Shown here: positions 26,562 through 34,202 of the stretch, piece after piece
Numbering within the stretch: the first letter of the stretch is position 1
Layout of the letters: each line of letters begins with the position of its first letter
DNA from: Hymenobacter aerophilus DSM 13606
GTDB taxonomy: Bacteria > Bacteroidota > Bacteroidia > Cytophagales > Hymenobacteraceae
Direction of reading: 5' to 3'
NCBI RefSeq assembly: GCF_000382225.1
Contig: NZ_KB907829.1
Span: 1 to 43,433 of the forward strand
Length of the DNA stretch: 43,433 nucleotides
Translations under genes and position numbers: made by a program
The notes under the pieces: model-generated
The model's input: the letters and a program-made list of their open reading frames with translations, nothing else
What the model was told of the DNA's origin: nothing
Databases searched by the model: none

Positions 26562-26984
26562 ATGTACTGCTTCCAGAAACGGCTGCGGCTGCCGGCGCTG
26601 AGCCGGGGCTTTCATCTGATAACTGATTTGCTGGTTGCCGAGCTGCCCGAGCTGGAGCAGCTGCAGGTGGGCACGGCGCACTTCTTCATTCAGCACACCT
26701 CCGCCAGCCTCAGCCTCAACGAAAACGCCGACCCCACCGTGCGGGCCGACTTCGAGCAGTTCTTCCGCCGGCTGGTGCCCGAAAACGCGCCCTACTTCCA
26801 GCACACCCAGGAGGGCCCCGACGATATGCCCGCTCACCTCAAGGCCAGCCTGCTGGGCCACGCCGTGAGCGTGCCCATCAGCCGGGGCGAGCTGCTGCTG
26901 GGCACCTGGCAGGGCATTTATTTGGGCGAGCACCGCACCCACGGCGGCCGCCGCTGGGTAGTGGCTACGCTGATGGGGGAGTAG
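26562..26984 (+). CDS. YjbQ-family protein (UPF0047)
   Basis: 140 residues, the normal family length. Family blocks are seen: GFHLITD, HFFIQHTSASLSLNENADPTVRADFEQFF, HTQEGPDDMPAHLKASLLG and GTWQGIYLGEHRTHGGRR. YjbQ proteins have weak thiamine-phosphate synthase activity in one studied case; their main role is not settled. The stop codon (26982-26984) lies inside the next palindrome. Confidence 0.92.
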   Translation: MYCFQKRLRLPALSRGFHLITDLLVAELPELEQLQVGTAHFFIQHTSASLSLNENADPTVRADFEQFFRRLVPENAPYFQHTQEGPDDMPAHLKASLLGHAVSVPISRGELLLGTWQGIYLGEHRTHGGRRWVVATLMGE

Positions 26985-27066
26985 CGCGAAGCTTCCGCTT
27001 CGCGTTTCGTTGCTGACCTCCCAACGATTCTGTTCAACAATACGCGAAGCGGAAGCTTCGCGCTAC
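26981..27066. repeat. 25-base perfect inverted repeat spanning a stop codon
   Basis: Arms 26981-27005 and 27042-27066 are identical in inverted order; the left arm includes the YjbQ stop and its core is GCGAAGCTTCCGCTTCGCG, itself partly palindromic. It separates two convergent genes. Confidence 0.93.
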
Positions 27067-27070
27067 AACC

Positions 27071-27658
27071 CTACTCTCCTACCGTTCCGCGCACCGCGTA
27101 GCGCACCGAGTCGAACAGAATCAGCTTCTGGACGCCCTGCACGCGGTAGGTTTGCAGCTGGCCGTTGGGACTGTCGAGTTCCAGGGTTTTGGTTGAAAAC
27201 ACCAGCGGGTTGTCCTGGGCGACGGTGGCGCGCACCTGCTGCACCTGCCCGCCGCGGCTGACGACCAGCAGTTGGCGTACCGGCTGCTCGGCGCCGGGGC
27301 GGCGGCGGTAGGTGCGCCGCAACAGCCCGTCGGGCGTGGTCACCGAATCGACGAGGTAGAGGCCGCGCAGAGCGGGCTTGTCGATGTCGGCCTGCTGGAA
27401 AATCTGGAGCTCCTTGGCCCAGTCGGTGGGCCTGAGGCGCTCGGTTTCCAGGCCACCGTCGCGCAGCAGCACCTGCTTTTCCACGGTGGGCTTGCGGCGG
27501 TTGAGCGCGGTGCTTTGCTCGTGCAGGAAAGCCGGCACGTTGAAGTAGCTGGTGTGCTGGCGCAGCGCCTCGTTGGGCACCGGCGCATCGGCCGATGTTC
27601 CGCAGGCCGCCAGCAGCAGCGCCAGGGCCACCGCCGGCACGAGCCCGGCCTTACGCAT
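27071..27658 (-). CDS. Lipoprotein of unknown function
   Basis: 195 residues. Lipoprotein signal MRKAGLVPAVALALLLAACG with lipobox LAAC. The rest is a soluble domain with a conserved-looking RRTYRRRPG segment and a beta-rich C-terminal half (VSRGGQVQQVRATVAQDNPLVF). I do not recognise the family. The ATG at 27658 overlaps the end of gpmI by eight bases, so the two genes are one operon with likely translational coupling; whether it relates to glycolysis is unknown. Confidence 0.8.
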   Translation of the reverse strand: MRKAGLVPAVALALLLAACGTSADAPVPNEALRQHTSYFNVPAFLHEQSTALNRRKPTVEKQVLLRDGGLETERLRPTDWAKELQIFQQADIDKPALRGLYLVDSVTTPDGLLRRTYRRRPGAEQPVRQLLVVSRGGQVQQVRATVAQDNPLVFSTKTLELDSPNGQLQTYRVQGVQKLILFDSVRYAVRGTVGE

Positions 27659-29201
27659 GGGCATCGGGGGCCTGGGGCTGGAGCAGGCTCCGGCCGGTCA
27701 TGATGGCGGGCTGCGGAATGCCCATCAGCTCCAGCACGGTGGGCGCAATGTCGCCAAGCTTGCCGTCGGCCAGGGGGCCCTGGTAGTCGTTGCTGGCTAG
27801 AATGCAGGGCACCAGGTTGGTGGTGTGGGCCGTGTTGGGCGTGCCGTCGGGGTTCACCATCATGTCGGCGTTGCCGTGGTCGGCAATGATGATGCAGGCA
27901 TAATCGGCGGCCAGGGCAGCCTCTATCACGCCCTGGGCGCACTCATCCACGGCTTCGGCGGCCTTCACGGCCGCCTCAAAAATGCCGGTGTGACCCACCA
28001 TATCGGTGTTGGCGAAGTTGAGCACCACAAAATCGGCCGACTTAGCCAGTAGCTCCGGCACCAGCGCGTCGCGCAGCTCGTAGGCACTCATTTCGGGCTG
28101 CAGGTCGTAGGTGGGCACTTTGGGCGAGTTGCGCAGGATGCGGGTTTCGCCGGCAAACTCCACCTCCTGCCCACCCGAGAAGAAAAACGTGACGTGGGGG
28201 TACTTCTCGGTTTCGGCAATGCGAATCTGGCGCTTGCCGTTCTCGGCCAGCACCTGCCCCAGCGTGTACTCCAGGTTGTCCTTCTCGAAGATGGGAATGA
28301 CGCCGGTGAAGGTGGCGTCGTAGTTGGTCATGGTCAGGTAGTGCAGGTTCAGCCGGTGCATCTGGAAGGCGTGAAAATCCTGCTGGGTAAGCGCCTGCGT
28401 GATTTCGCGGCCCCGGTCGGTGCGGAAGTTGAAGCAGATAACCACGTCGCCCTCCTCGATGGTGGCCAGCGGCGTGCCGTCGGCATTCACCTTCACGATG
28501 GGCTTCATGAACTCGTCGGTAGCACCTTCGCGGTACGAGTCGAGCATGCTCTGAATCAGGTTCTGCGAGGGCGTGCCAATGCCGTTCACCAGCAGGTCGT
28601 AGGCCACCTTCACCCGCTCCCAGCGGTTGTCGCGGTCCATGGCGTAGTAGCGGCCCACCACCGAGGCAATTTTGCCGCTGGCCCCGCGCTGCAGGTGCTG
28701 CTCCAGGTCGTTTACGTAGCTCACGCCGCCCTTGGGGTCGGTGTCGCGGCCGTCGGTGAAGGCGTGGATGAACACGTTGTGCACGTCCTCATCGTGGGCG
28801 ATGGAGCACAGGGCTTTCAGGTGGTCGATGTGCGAGTGCACGCCGCCGTCGGAGAGCAGGCCCATCAGGTGCACGGGCTTGCGCTGCTGGCGGGCGTACT
28901 CGAAGGCCTGTTGCAACGCGGGCACGGCGGCCAGCTTCCGCTCGCGCACGGCCTTGTTGATGCGCACCAGATCCTGGTACACCACCCGGCCGGCCCCGAT
29001 GTTCATGTGGCCCACTTCCGAGTTGCCCATCTGCCCGTCGGGCAGGCCCACGGCCTCGCCCGAGGCCTGCAGCTTGCTGTGCGGAAACCGCGCGAACAGC
29101 GAATCGACGAAGGGCGTGCGGGCCTGATCAATAGCCGAAACTTCCTTGTTCTGGGCCAGGCCCCACCCGTCCAGAATCACCAGCAGTACCTGTTTGTTCA
29201 T
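27651..29201 (-). CDS. gpmI: 2,3-bisphosphoglycerate-independent phosphoglycerate mutase
   Basis: 516 residues. Alkaline-phosphatase-fold motifs are clear: VILDGWG (metal-binding Asp), GNSEVGHMNIGAGR with the catalytic Ser, DGRDTDPKGG, and the metal-binding NFANTDMVGHTG and IIADHGNADMM blocks. It interconverts 3- and 2-phosphoglycerate in glycolysis and gluconeogenesis using manganese. Start ATG 29201, five bases downstream of a TAnnTTTG box. The downstream lipoprotein overlaps its end. Confidence 0.96.
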   Translation of the reverse strand: MNKQVLLVILDGWGLAQNKEVSAIDQARTPFVDSLFARFPHSKLQASGEAVGLPDGQMGNSEVGHMNIGAGRVVYQDLVRINKAVRERKLAAVPALQQAFEYARQQRKPVHLMGLLSDGGVHSHIDHLKALCSIAHDEDVHNVFIHAFTDGRDTDPKGGVSYVNDLEQHLQRGASGKIASVVGRYYAMDRDNRWERVKVAYDLLVNGIGTPSQNLIQSMLDSYREGATDEFMKPIVKVNADGTPLATIEEGDVVICFNFRTDRGREITQALTQQDFHAFQMHRLNLHYLTMTNYDATFTGVIPIFEKDNLEYTLGQVLAENGKRQIRIAETEKYPHVTFFFSGGQEVEFAGETRILRNSPKVPTYDLQPEMSAYELRDALVPELLAKSADFVVLNFANTDMVGHTGIFEAAVKAAEAVDECAQGVIEAALAADYACIIIADHGNADMMVNPDGTPNTAHTTNLVPCILASNDYQGPLADGKLGDIAPTVLELMGIPQPAIMTGRSLLQPQAPDAHA

Positions 29202-29206
29202 GGGGG

Positions 29207-29214
29207 CAAAGATA
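29207..29214 (-). promoter_or_regulatory. Candidate gpmI -7 box TATCTTTG abutting the ATG
   Basis: The minus strand reads TATCTTTG, five bases (all C) before the ATG. If used, the transcript would start at or next to the start codon. Confidence 0.55.
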
Positions 29215-29349
29215 CGGCAGCCCCGGCAAAAAGGCTTACTCTTGCGTAACTTACCGGCCCGCGGGCCTGGGCTAACGCAATCGGGCCGCGGGCGGCTTCA
29301 GCTTGGCACCATTTTCGCGCACTGCCAGCTAAACTCTTTCGGCTTTTAC

Positions 29350-29748
29350 ATGAAACGTCTTATTTCTTTTGCTTCGGTGCTCGTGCTGGGGCTGCTGCTG
29401 ACGGTGGGCGTGCTGGCGCAGGCCGATGCCTTCGGGCCGGTGCGCAGCGCCATCCGCAACAGCAGTGCCCGCGAGCTGGCCCAGCTGTTCGCCCCCAGCG
29501 TCGAGCTGAGCTTCGACAGCGACAAGCAGAACTACAGTGCCACCCAGGCCGAGTTCGTGATGAAGGATTTCTTCGCCAAGCACGCCCCGGCCTCGTTCGA
29601 ATTCATCCATTACGGCGGCAGCAACGAGGGCACGCGCTACGCGGTGGGCCGCTACACCGGCAAGGAAGCCGCCTACCGCATGTTCGTGAAAATGAAGTCG
29701 GCCGGCAGCACGCTTAAAATTGCCAGCATCGAATTCACCAAAGAATAG
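29350..29748 (+). CDS. DUF4783-family secreted protein
   Basis: 132 residues with an N-terminal signal peptide (about 1-23, ending VLAQA) and a small NTF2-like/DUF4783 domain (VRSAIRNSSARELAQLFAPSVELSFDSDKQNYSATQAEFVMKDFF is its diagnostic stretch, here only described in part). The family is common in Bacteroidota; its function is unknown. ATG 29350 is chosen because it begins the signal peptide. A terminator follows. It is transcribed away from gpmI. Confidence 0.85.
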   Translation: MKRLISFASVLVLGLLLTVGVLAQADAFGPVRSAIRNSSARELAQLFAPSVELSFDSDKQNYSATQAEFVMKDFFAKHAPASFEFIHYGGSNEGTRYAVGRYTGKEAAYRMFVKMKSAGSTLKIASIEFTKE

Positions 29749-29778
29749 CCGCCGGCTCCGGCCTATCCACCTTATTTC

Positions 29779-29807
29779 TACCGCGCCCCCGGGCGCGGTA
29801 TTTTTTT
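29779..29807 (+). terminator. Rho-independent terminator
   Basis: Perfect 10-base GC-rich stem (29779-29788 with 29791-29800), two-base loop, then seven T. Confidence 0.93.
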
Positions 29808-29922
29808 GCCTGATAGCGCCAGCGGGCCCTGCCCGGCGGCTTATGCGGCCCGCCAGTGCCGGCTAGGCGGGCCTTAATCGGGCCGGCTTGCGGCCGGGCG
29901 GCCGGAACCGGGCCGTTTTTGC

Positions 29923-29930
29923 TATTTTTG
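29923..29930 (+). promoter_or_regulatory. Candidate nadC -7 box TATTTTTG abutting the GTG
   Basis: Exact TAnnTTTG match, four bases before the GTG start at 29935. The layout suggests a leaderless transcript. Confidence 0.55.
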
Positions 29931-29934
29931 TCCC

Positions 29935-30795
29935 GTGCAAACGCCTTCCTACCTTACCCCTGAGGCCCTGACGGCCTTCATTCAAGCGGCCCTGGCCGAA
30001 GACGTCGGCGACGGCGACCATTCGGCCCTGTCGTCCATTCCGGCCGAGGCCCGCAACCGCGCCCAGCTCATCATCAAGGATGCCGGCGTACTGGCCGGCG
30101 TGGAGTTGGCCCGCCACATTTTCGCCTTCGTGGATGCCGACCTGCGCGTGGACGGGCGGTTGGAGGATGGCGCCCGGGTAAGCTACGGCGACGTGGCCTT
30201 CACCGTGGAGGGCCGGGCCCGCAGCATCCTCACGGCCGAGCGGCTGGTGCTCAACTGCATGCAGCGCATGAGCGGCATTGCCACCCACACGGCCCACCTG
30301 GTAAGTTTGCTGGCCGGCACCAAGGCGCGCCTGCTCGACACGCGCAAAACCACCCCAAACTTCCGGCTGCCCGAGAAATGGGCGGTGCTCATCGGCGGCG
30401 GCGTCAACCACCGCTACGGGCTGTTCGACATGATTATTCTCAAGGATAACCACGTAGACTACGCCGGCGGCGTGCGCCAAGCCATCGAGGCCTCGCAGGC
30501 TTACCTGGCCCAAACCGGGCGGCAGCTGCCCATCGAAATTGAAACCCGCTCGCTGGCCGAAGTGCAGCAGGCCCTCGACGCCGGCGGCATTGCCCGCATC
30601 ATGCTCGACAACATGGCGCCGGCCCAGCTGCGCGAGGCCGTGGCCCTGGTGGCCGGCCGCTTCCCGCTCGAAGCCAGCGGCGGCATCACCGAGGAAACCA
30701 TTGCCGAGGTAGCCGCCACCGGCGTCGACTACATTTCAGTCGGGGCCCTCACCCACTCCGTCCGCAGCTTGGATATGAGCCTCAAAGCATTTTGA
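29935..30795 (+). CDS. nadC: Nicotinate-nucleotide pyrophosphorylase (carboxylating)
   Basis: 286 residues. Family motifs: ALAEDVGDGDHS at the N-terminus, ERLVLNCMQRMSGIATHT, LLDTRKTTPNFRLPEKWAV (Arg/Lys contacts to quinolinate and PRPP), GGGVNHRYGLFDMIILKDNHV and the C-terminal EASGGITEETIAEVAATGVDYISVGALTHS. It turns quinolinate and PRPP into nicotinate mononucleotide in de novo NAD synthesis. GTG 29935 is the only start before the conserved region. nadA and nadB are not in the window. Confidence 0.95.
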   Translation: MQTPSYLTPEALTAFIQAALAEDVGDGDHSALSSIPAEARNRAQLIIKDAGVLAGVELARHIFAFVDADLRVDGRLEDGARVSYGDVAFTVEGRARSILTAERLVLNCMQRMSGIATHTAHLVSLLAGTKARLLDTRKTTPNFRLPEKWAVLIGGGVNHRYGLFDMIILKDNHVDYAGGVRQAIEASQAYLAQTGRQLPIEIETRSLAEVQQALDAGGIARIMLDNMAPAQLREAVALVAGRFPLEASGGITEETIAEVAATGVDYISVGALTHSVRSLDMSLKAF

Positions 30796-30796
30796 T

Positions 30797-30927
30797 TGAG
30801 GGCTTAGGCTTTAGGGGCTTAGGGCTTAGTAAACGTTCTTTCATCGTCTGCTTCCACCTACTAACGATGCCATTCATCAAGCTCTGAAACCTAAGCTCTA
30901 AACATCTAAGCCCTAATACCTAACGAC
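30797..30927. repeat. Degenerate TTAGGGCTTAG-iterated spacer
   Basis: The nadC-YcxB spacer holds iterated GGGCTTAG/CTTTAGG words on the left (about 30800-30829) and their complements CTAAGCCC/CTAAACAT on the right (about 30888-30923). Pairing is imperfect, so this looks like a decayed or rearranged member of the iterated palindromes. Confidence 0.55.
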
Positions 30928-30929
30928 CA

Positions 30930-31523
30930 ATGCAACTACCCAACCAGCGCGGGAGCTACCGGCAGCAGCAGCAGGGCCCCTCGCCGATGGCCATCCGTAC
31001 CAAAAAGCACCAGCTCGATACCAACACCTACACCAGCATTGCCATGGGCCGGGTGTGGCGGCGCGAGTGGTGGTACGCCCTCATTCCGTTTGCCGTGGGC
31101 TTGCTGCCGGCCATCATCTGGCACTCGTGGTGGTGGCTGGCGCTGTCGGTGGGCCTCACGCTGCTGTACGTGCTCTTCCGCTCGGCCCAGGTAACGGGCG
31201 TCACGCAGGTCGAACAAAGCAAGCCGCTGTTCGAGAAGATGTCGTATGAGTTTGACAACAAGCAAATTGTGCTGCGCCGCTCCGAAAAGGAAGGCATGCG
31301 CCTGACCTGGGACATGATTGGCGAGGTGAAGCGCGAGCCGGCCGGCTACCTGCTGCTGCTCAAGAGCCCCGAGCTGCCCGAGGAAGTGAAAGGTTTCAAG
31401 CGCTGGATGGCCCGCACCTTCGATGCGCCTATCTTTGTGGAAGTACCCGACCGCATTTTCAACTCGGGCAACGACCAGAAGCTGTTTGAAGCCATGCTGC
31501 GCCGCAAAAGCCTGTTGGCATAG
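30930..31523 (+). CDS. YcxB-like membrane protein
   Basis: 197 residues. Two membrane segments (about 48-65 and 69-86: ALIPFAVGLLPAIIWHSWWW and LALSVGLTLLYVLF) are followed by a YcxB-like C-terminal domain (MSYEFDNKQIVLRRSEKEGMR..., IFVEVPDRIF). A Gln/Arg-rich N-terminal stretch precedes the first helix. The start may be ATG 30930 or ATG 30987; the second drops the Gln-rich lead. Function unknown. Confidence 0.78.
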   Translation: MQLPNQRGSYRQQQQGPSPMAIRTKKHQLDTNTYTSIAMGRVWRREWWYALIPFAVGLLPAIIWHSWWWLALSVGLTLLYVLFRSAQVTGVTQVEQSKPLFEKMSYEFDNKQIVLRRSEKEGMRLTWDMIGEVKREPAGYLLLLKSPELPEEVKGFKRWMARTFDAPIFVEVPDRIFNSGNDQKLFEAMLRRKSLLA

Positions 31524-31641
31524 TAGAGAGTAAGTGGGGCGGAGTAGTGAGTGGGGCCCATGGGCCGGCTCCTTGTTCTGCCACAACCATTTGCTCAATA
31601 CCAGGTACTCCATACTAACTACTCATTACCACTCTTTTCTC

Positions 31642-32013
31642 ATGAGCAAGCAACTCGTTTTTTCTGCTTTGGCCCTGGCCACGCTGGCCCTGGGCAGCTG
31701 CAGTTCCGAACCGTCGGACTGGCGGCCCGATAAGAAGGTTTCCGTTGATATGGTAGCCCCCGGCAGCCGTTCGAGCGAAGGCTACGGCCGCACCGACCTG
31801 CACGACAACCACATGGGCGGCGCCATTGCCGAGCCCGTCAGCTCGGGCGTTACGCTCGACGAGCCCAACCAGCGCAAGCGCACCACGGCCGAAGAAGTGC
31901 GCAGCGCCAACGACCCCTCGGCGCCGCTTACGCGCAGCAAAGAGGCCGTACGCAGCGTGAAAAAGGGCTCCGATACCACCGCTACCAAGGCCCTGAGCGG
32001 CCCCATGCAGTAA
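31642..32013 (+). CDS. Small lipoprotein of unknown function
   Basis: 123 residues. Signal peptide with lipobox LGSC (Cys at about residue 20), then a hydrophilic, probably disordered protein rich in Ser, Thr, Arg and Asp without recognised domain. ATG 31642 is chosen because it starts the signal. The next lipoprotein gene follows after 21 bases, so the two are probably co-transcribed. Confidence 0.78.
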   Translation: MSKQLVFSALALATLALGSCSSEPSDWRPDKKVSVDMVAPGSRSSEGYGRTDLHDNHMGGAIAEPVSSGVTLDEPNQRKRTTAEEVRSANDPSAPLTRSKEAVRSVKKGSDTTATKALSGPMQ

Positions 32014-32034
32014 ACCGTTAAGCCCGACGCGCTT

Positions 32035-32313
32035 ATGAAGCACCTGAAAAAAGCCCTGCTGACGCTGTGCCTGCTGCCCGCCCTGGGTTTGCTGAGCAGC
32101 TGCGAGCAGCAGGCGGCCACCACCGAAACGCCGGCCGCCACGACCACCGAGGCCCCCGCGGCCACCAGCCCCGAGGCAGTGCCGGCCTCTACGGCCGCTT
32201 ACATCTGCCCCATGAACTGCGAAGGCAGCGCCAGCGACAAGCCCGGCAAGTGCCCGGTATGCAAAATGGACCTGGAGCCCAACCCGGCCGCTGCGCCCGC
32301 CGCCACGCTGTAG
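32035..32313 (+). CDS. Heavy-metal-binding-domain lipoprotein
   Basis: 92 residues. Lipobox LSSC, an Ala/Thr/Pro-rich linker, then a heavy-metal-binding domain: YICPMNCEGSASDKPGKC followed by PVCKMDLEP. The usual family form is a CPMH start and a CGMD end; here the His is Asn and the Gly is Lys, though the Cys ligands and Met residues remain. The domain occurs in copper and other metal efflux proteins; as a small lipoprotein it may buffer metal in the periplasm. A ZIP transporter lies about 1 kb downstream. A strong terminator follows. Confidence 0.87.
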   Translation: MKHLKKALLTLCLLPALGLLSSCEQQAATTETPAATTTEAPAATSPEAVPASTAAYICPMNCEGSASDKPGKCPVCKMDLEPNPAAAPAATL

Positions 32314-32367
32314 CCGCCGGCCAGCCACCCGCCCCGATGGGCTGCGGCCGGCCTGTTTTCCCGAATG

Positions 32368-32402
32368 CGAAGAAGGGCGTAGCTACGCCCTTCTTCGTTT
32401 TT
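32368..32402 (+). terminator. Rho-independent terminator
   Basis: Perfect 15-base inverted repeat with no spacer (32368-32382 and 32383-32397), followed by TTTTT. Confidence 0.9.
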
Positions 32403-32414
32403 CAGCCCCTGCCT

Positions 32415-33155
32415 ATGACTGCTGCTGCTCCCGAATGGTTTAGCACCTGGTTCGATTCGCCCTACTACCACCGCCTGTACCAGCACCGCGACTACGCCGA
32501 GGCGCAGCAGTTTCTGGGGCGGCTGCTGGCCCATCTGCACCCGAAGCCCGGTGCCCGCCTGCTCGATCTGGCCTGCGGCAAGGGGCGCCATTCGCGCTAC
32601 CTCAGCGAGCAGGACTACGACGTAACGGGCGTCGATTTATCGGCCCAGAGCATTGCCTACGCCCGGCAGTTCGCCCACGAGCACCTGCGCTTTTTTGAGC
32701 ACGACATGCGCGACGAGCTGCCTTACGGCCCCTTCGACCTGGTGCTGAACCTGTTCACGAGCTTCGGCTACTTTGCCGAGGAAGCCGAGAACGTGGTGGC
32801 CCTGCGCCACGCCGCCGACGCGCTGCGGCCAGGCGGCAAGCTGGTTATCGACTTTCTGAACACCGACCTGGCCATCCGGCAGCTGGTGGCCCACGAAACC
32901 CAGCAGCTCGATGGCACCACGTTTAAGCTGCACCGCCACATTCAGCACGACTTTATCGTGAAGGACATCCGGTTCGAGGATGAGCAGGGCCGACCGCAGC
33001 ACTTCGTGGAGCGCGTGCGGGCCCTTTCGCCGGAGCGGTTCGAGGAGTATTTCCGGCTGGCGGGCCTGCGCCTAGCCGAAACGCTGGGCGACTACCAGCT
33101 TCGGCCCTTCGACCCCGCCACCAGCCCCCGCATGCTGTTCGTGCTCAAGAAATAA
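32415..33155 (+). CDS. Class I SAM-dependent methyltransferase
   Basis: 246 residues. Motif I LLDLACGKGRHSRYL, acidic motif II TGVDLSAQSI, motif III-like FDLVLNLFTSFGYF and post-motif ALRPGGKLVIDFLN mark a Rossmann-fold SAM methyltransferase of the Methyltransf_25/11 type. Substrate unknown. ATG 32415 lies 13 bases after the upstream terminator's T-run; a longer open frame from 32067 only shadows the metal-binding lipoprotein. A C-type palindrome follows the stop. Confidence 0.9.
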   Translation: MTAAAPEWFSTWFDSPYYHRLYQHRDYAEAQQFLGRLLAHLHPKPGARLLDLACGKGRHSRYLSEQDYDVTGVDLSAQSIAYARQFAHEHLRFFEHDMRDELPYGPFDLVLNLFTSFGYFAEEAENVVALRHAADALRPGGKLVIDFLNTDLAIRQLVAHETQQLDGTTFKLHRHIQHDFIVKDIRFEDEQGRPQHFVERVRALSPERFEEYFRLAGLRLAETLGDYQLRPFDPATSPRMLFVLKK

Positions 33156-33164
33156 GCACAACCG

Positions 33165-33255
33165 CCTGTCATCCTGAGCTTGTGAAGGACCTATTCAGAA
33201 GCTAACATCAACTATTGCCCTCTGTATAGGCCCTTCGCAAGCTCAGGATGACAGG
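33165..33255. repeat. GTCATnCTGAGC-superfamily palindrome (C type)
   Basis: Arms 33165-33194 and 33226-33255 match except for two positions in 30. It fills the spacer between the methyltransferase and the ZIP gene. Confidence 0.9.
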
Positions 33256-33288
33256 GGGCCTTTCTGACCAACTAACCAACTTTACTTT

Positions 33289-34029
33289 ATGTGGTTTGCC
33301 GTTTTTGCGCTGTTCCTGACGGTGCTGGGGGCCGGGTGGCTGACGCGCTTCGTGCCCACGGCCGGCACCGTCTGGATGAAGCCGCTGCTGGCTTTCAGCG
33401 GGGCTTACCTGTTTACGCTGACGGTTACGCACCTGCTACCCGAGGCCCTGGAGCTGCGGCCCGGCCACCAGGTGGGCTACTTTGTGCTGGCGGGATTTTT
33501 CGGGCAGATGGTGCTGGAGGTGTTCTCGCAGGGCGTCGAGCACGGCCACGTCCACCATCACCCCGAGCACTCCGGACACGTGGGCCAGGTGCCGTTTATG
33601 CTGCTGTTTTCGCTGGCCATTCACTCGTTTCTGGAGGGCAGCATCCTGATTAAAGACCCGCTGGCCGGCGACGTCAACCATAACTTTTATGCCATTCTGA
33701 CGGGCATTGCGCTGCACCATATACCGGCCGCCTTTGCCCTGATGGCGCTGTTGCGGCTGCGGCTGGGCTCGTTCCGGCGGGCGCTGCCCTACCTGCTGCT
33801 GTTTGCGCTGGCCGGTCCGGCGGGCATCGTGCTCAGCAACTACGTGGTGCTCGACCAGCTGCTGGGCAGCGGCCTCTACGCGGCCCTGCTGGGCCTGGTA
33901 GCCGGCAATTTCCTACACGTTTCCACCACCATCCTGTTCGAAACCAGCCCCGACCACCGCCTCAACGTGCGTAAGCTGCTGGCCACCCTGGCCGGCCTGC
34001 TGTTAGCTTTGGCAGTAGATGTAGTTTGA
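33289..34029 (+). CDS. ZIP-family metal transporter
   Basis: 246 residues with about eight hydrophobic segments. The metal site motifs of ZIP proteins are seen as HSFLEGSILI in TM4 and IALHHIPAAFAL in TM5, in place of the common HNFPEG and HEIPE forms. A His-rich loop (EHGHVHHHPEHSGH, about residues 84-97) lies between TM3 and TM4. ZIP proteins move zinc, iron or manganese into the cytoplasm; which metal cannot be told. Starts at ATG 33289. Confidence 0.88.
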   Translation: MWFAVFALFLTVLGAGWLTRFVPTAGTVWMKPLLAFSGAYLFTLTVTHLLPEALELRPGHQVGYFVLAGFFGQMVLEVFSQGVEHGHVHHHPEHSGHVGQVPFMLLFSLAIHSFLEGSILIKDPLAGDVNHNFYAILTGIALHHIPAAFALMALLRLRLGSFRRALPYLLLFALAGPAGIVLSNYVVLDQLLGSGLYAALLGLVAGNFLHVSTTILFETSPDHRLNVRKLLATLAGLLLALAVDVV

Positions 34030-34035
34030 TTTTTC

Positions 34036-34193
34036 AGCTGTTAGCTGAGAGCTATTAGCTGTTGGCTTTTCAGTTCAATAGCCGCTTTACATGGCTTCCA
34101 GGTTTAACAGTAAAGAAAAAGGCCGGTCCGGGAGGAATCCCAGACCGGCCTTTTTGCCCGGCGCTAACGGCTAAAAGCTCTCAGCTAACAGCT
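34036..34193. repeat. AGCT-iterated inverted repeat around a terminator
   Basis: Left arm from 34036 (AGCTGTTAGCTGAGAGCT...) pairs with the right arm ending at 34193 with about three differences in 30. It shares the AGCTnTTAGCT words with 23504-23653. Confidence 0.85.
34116..34155. terminator. Bidirectional rho-independent terminator
   Basis: AAAAAGGCCGGTC (34116-34128) pairs with GACCGGCCTTTTT (34143-34155); A- and T-runs on the two sides suit both the ZIP gene and the convergent M13 gene. Confidence 0.92.
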
Positions 34194-34202
34194 CAAACCA
34201 AG

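Noticed and set aside
24864..26942. Open frame of 692 codons on the minus strand
   Set aside because: Antisense to the beta-helix lipoprotein and YjbQ genes and through a palindrome; no recognisable motif.
28194..29249. Plus-strand frame over gpmI
   Set aside because: Antisense shadow of a well-recognised enzyme gene.
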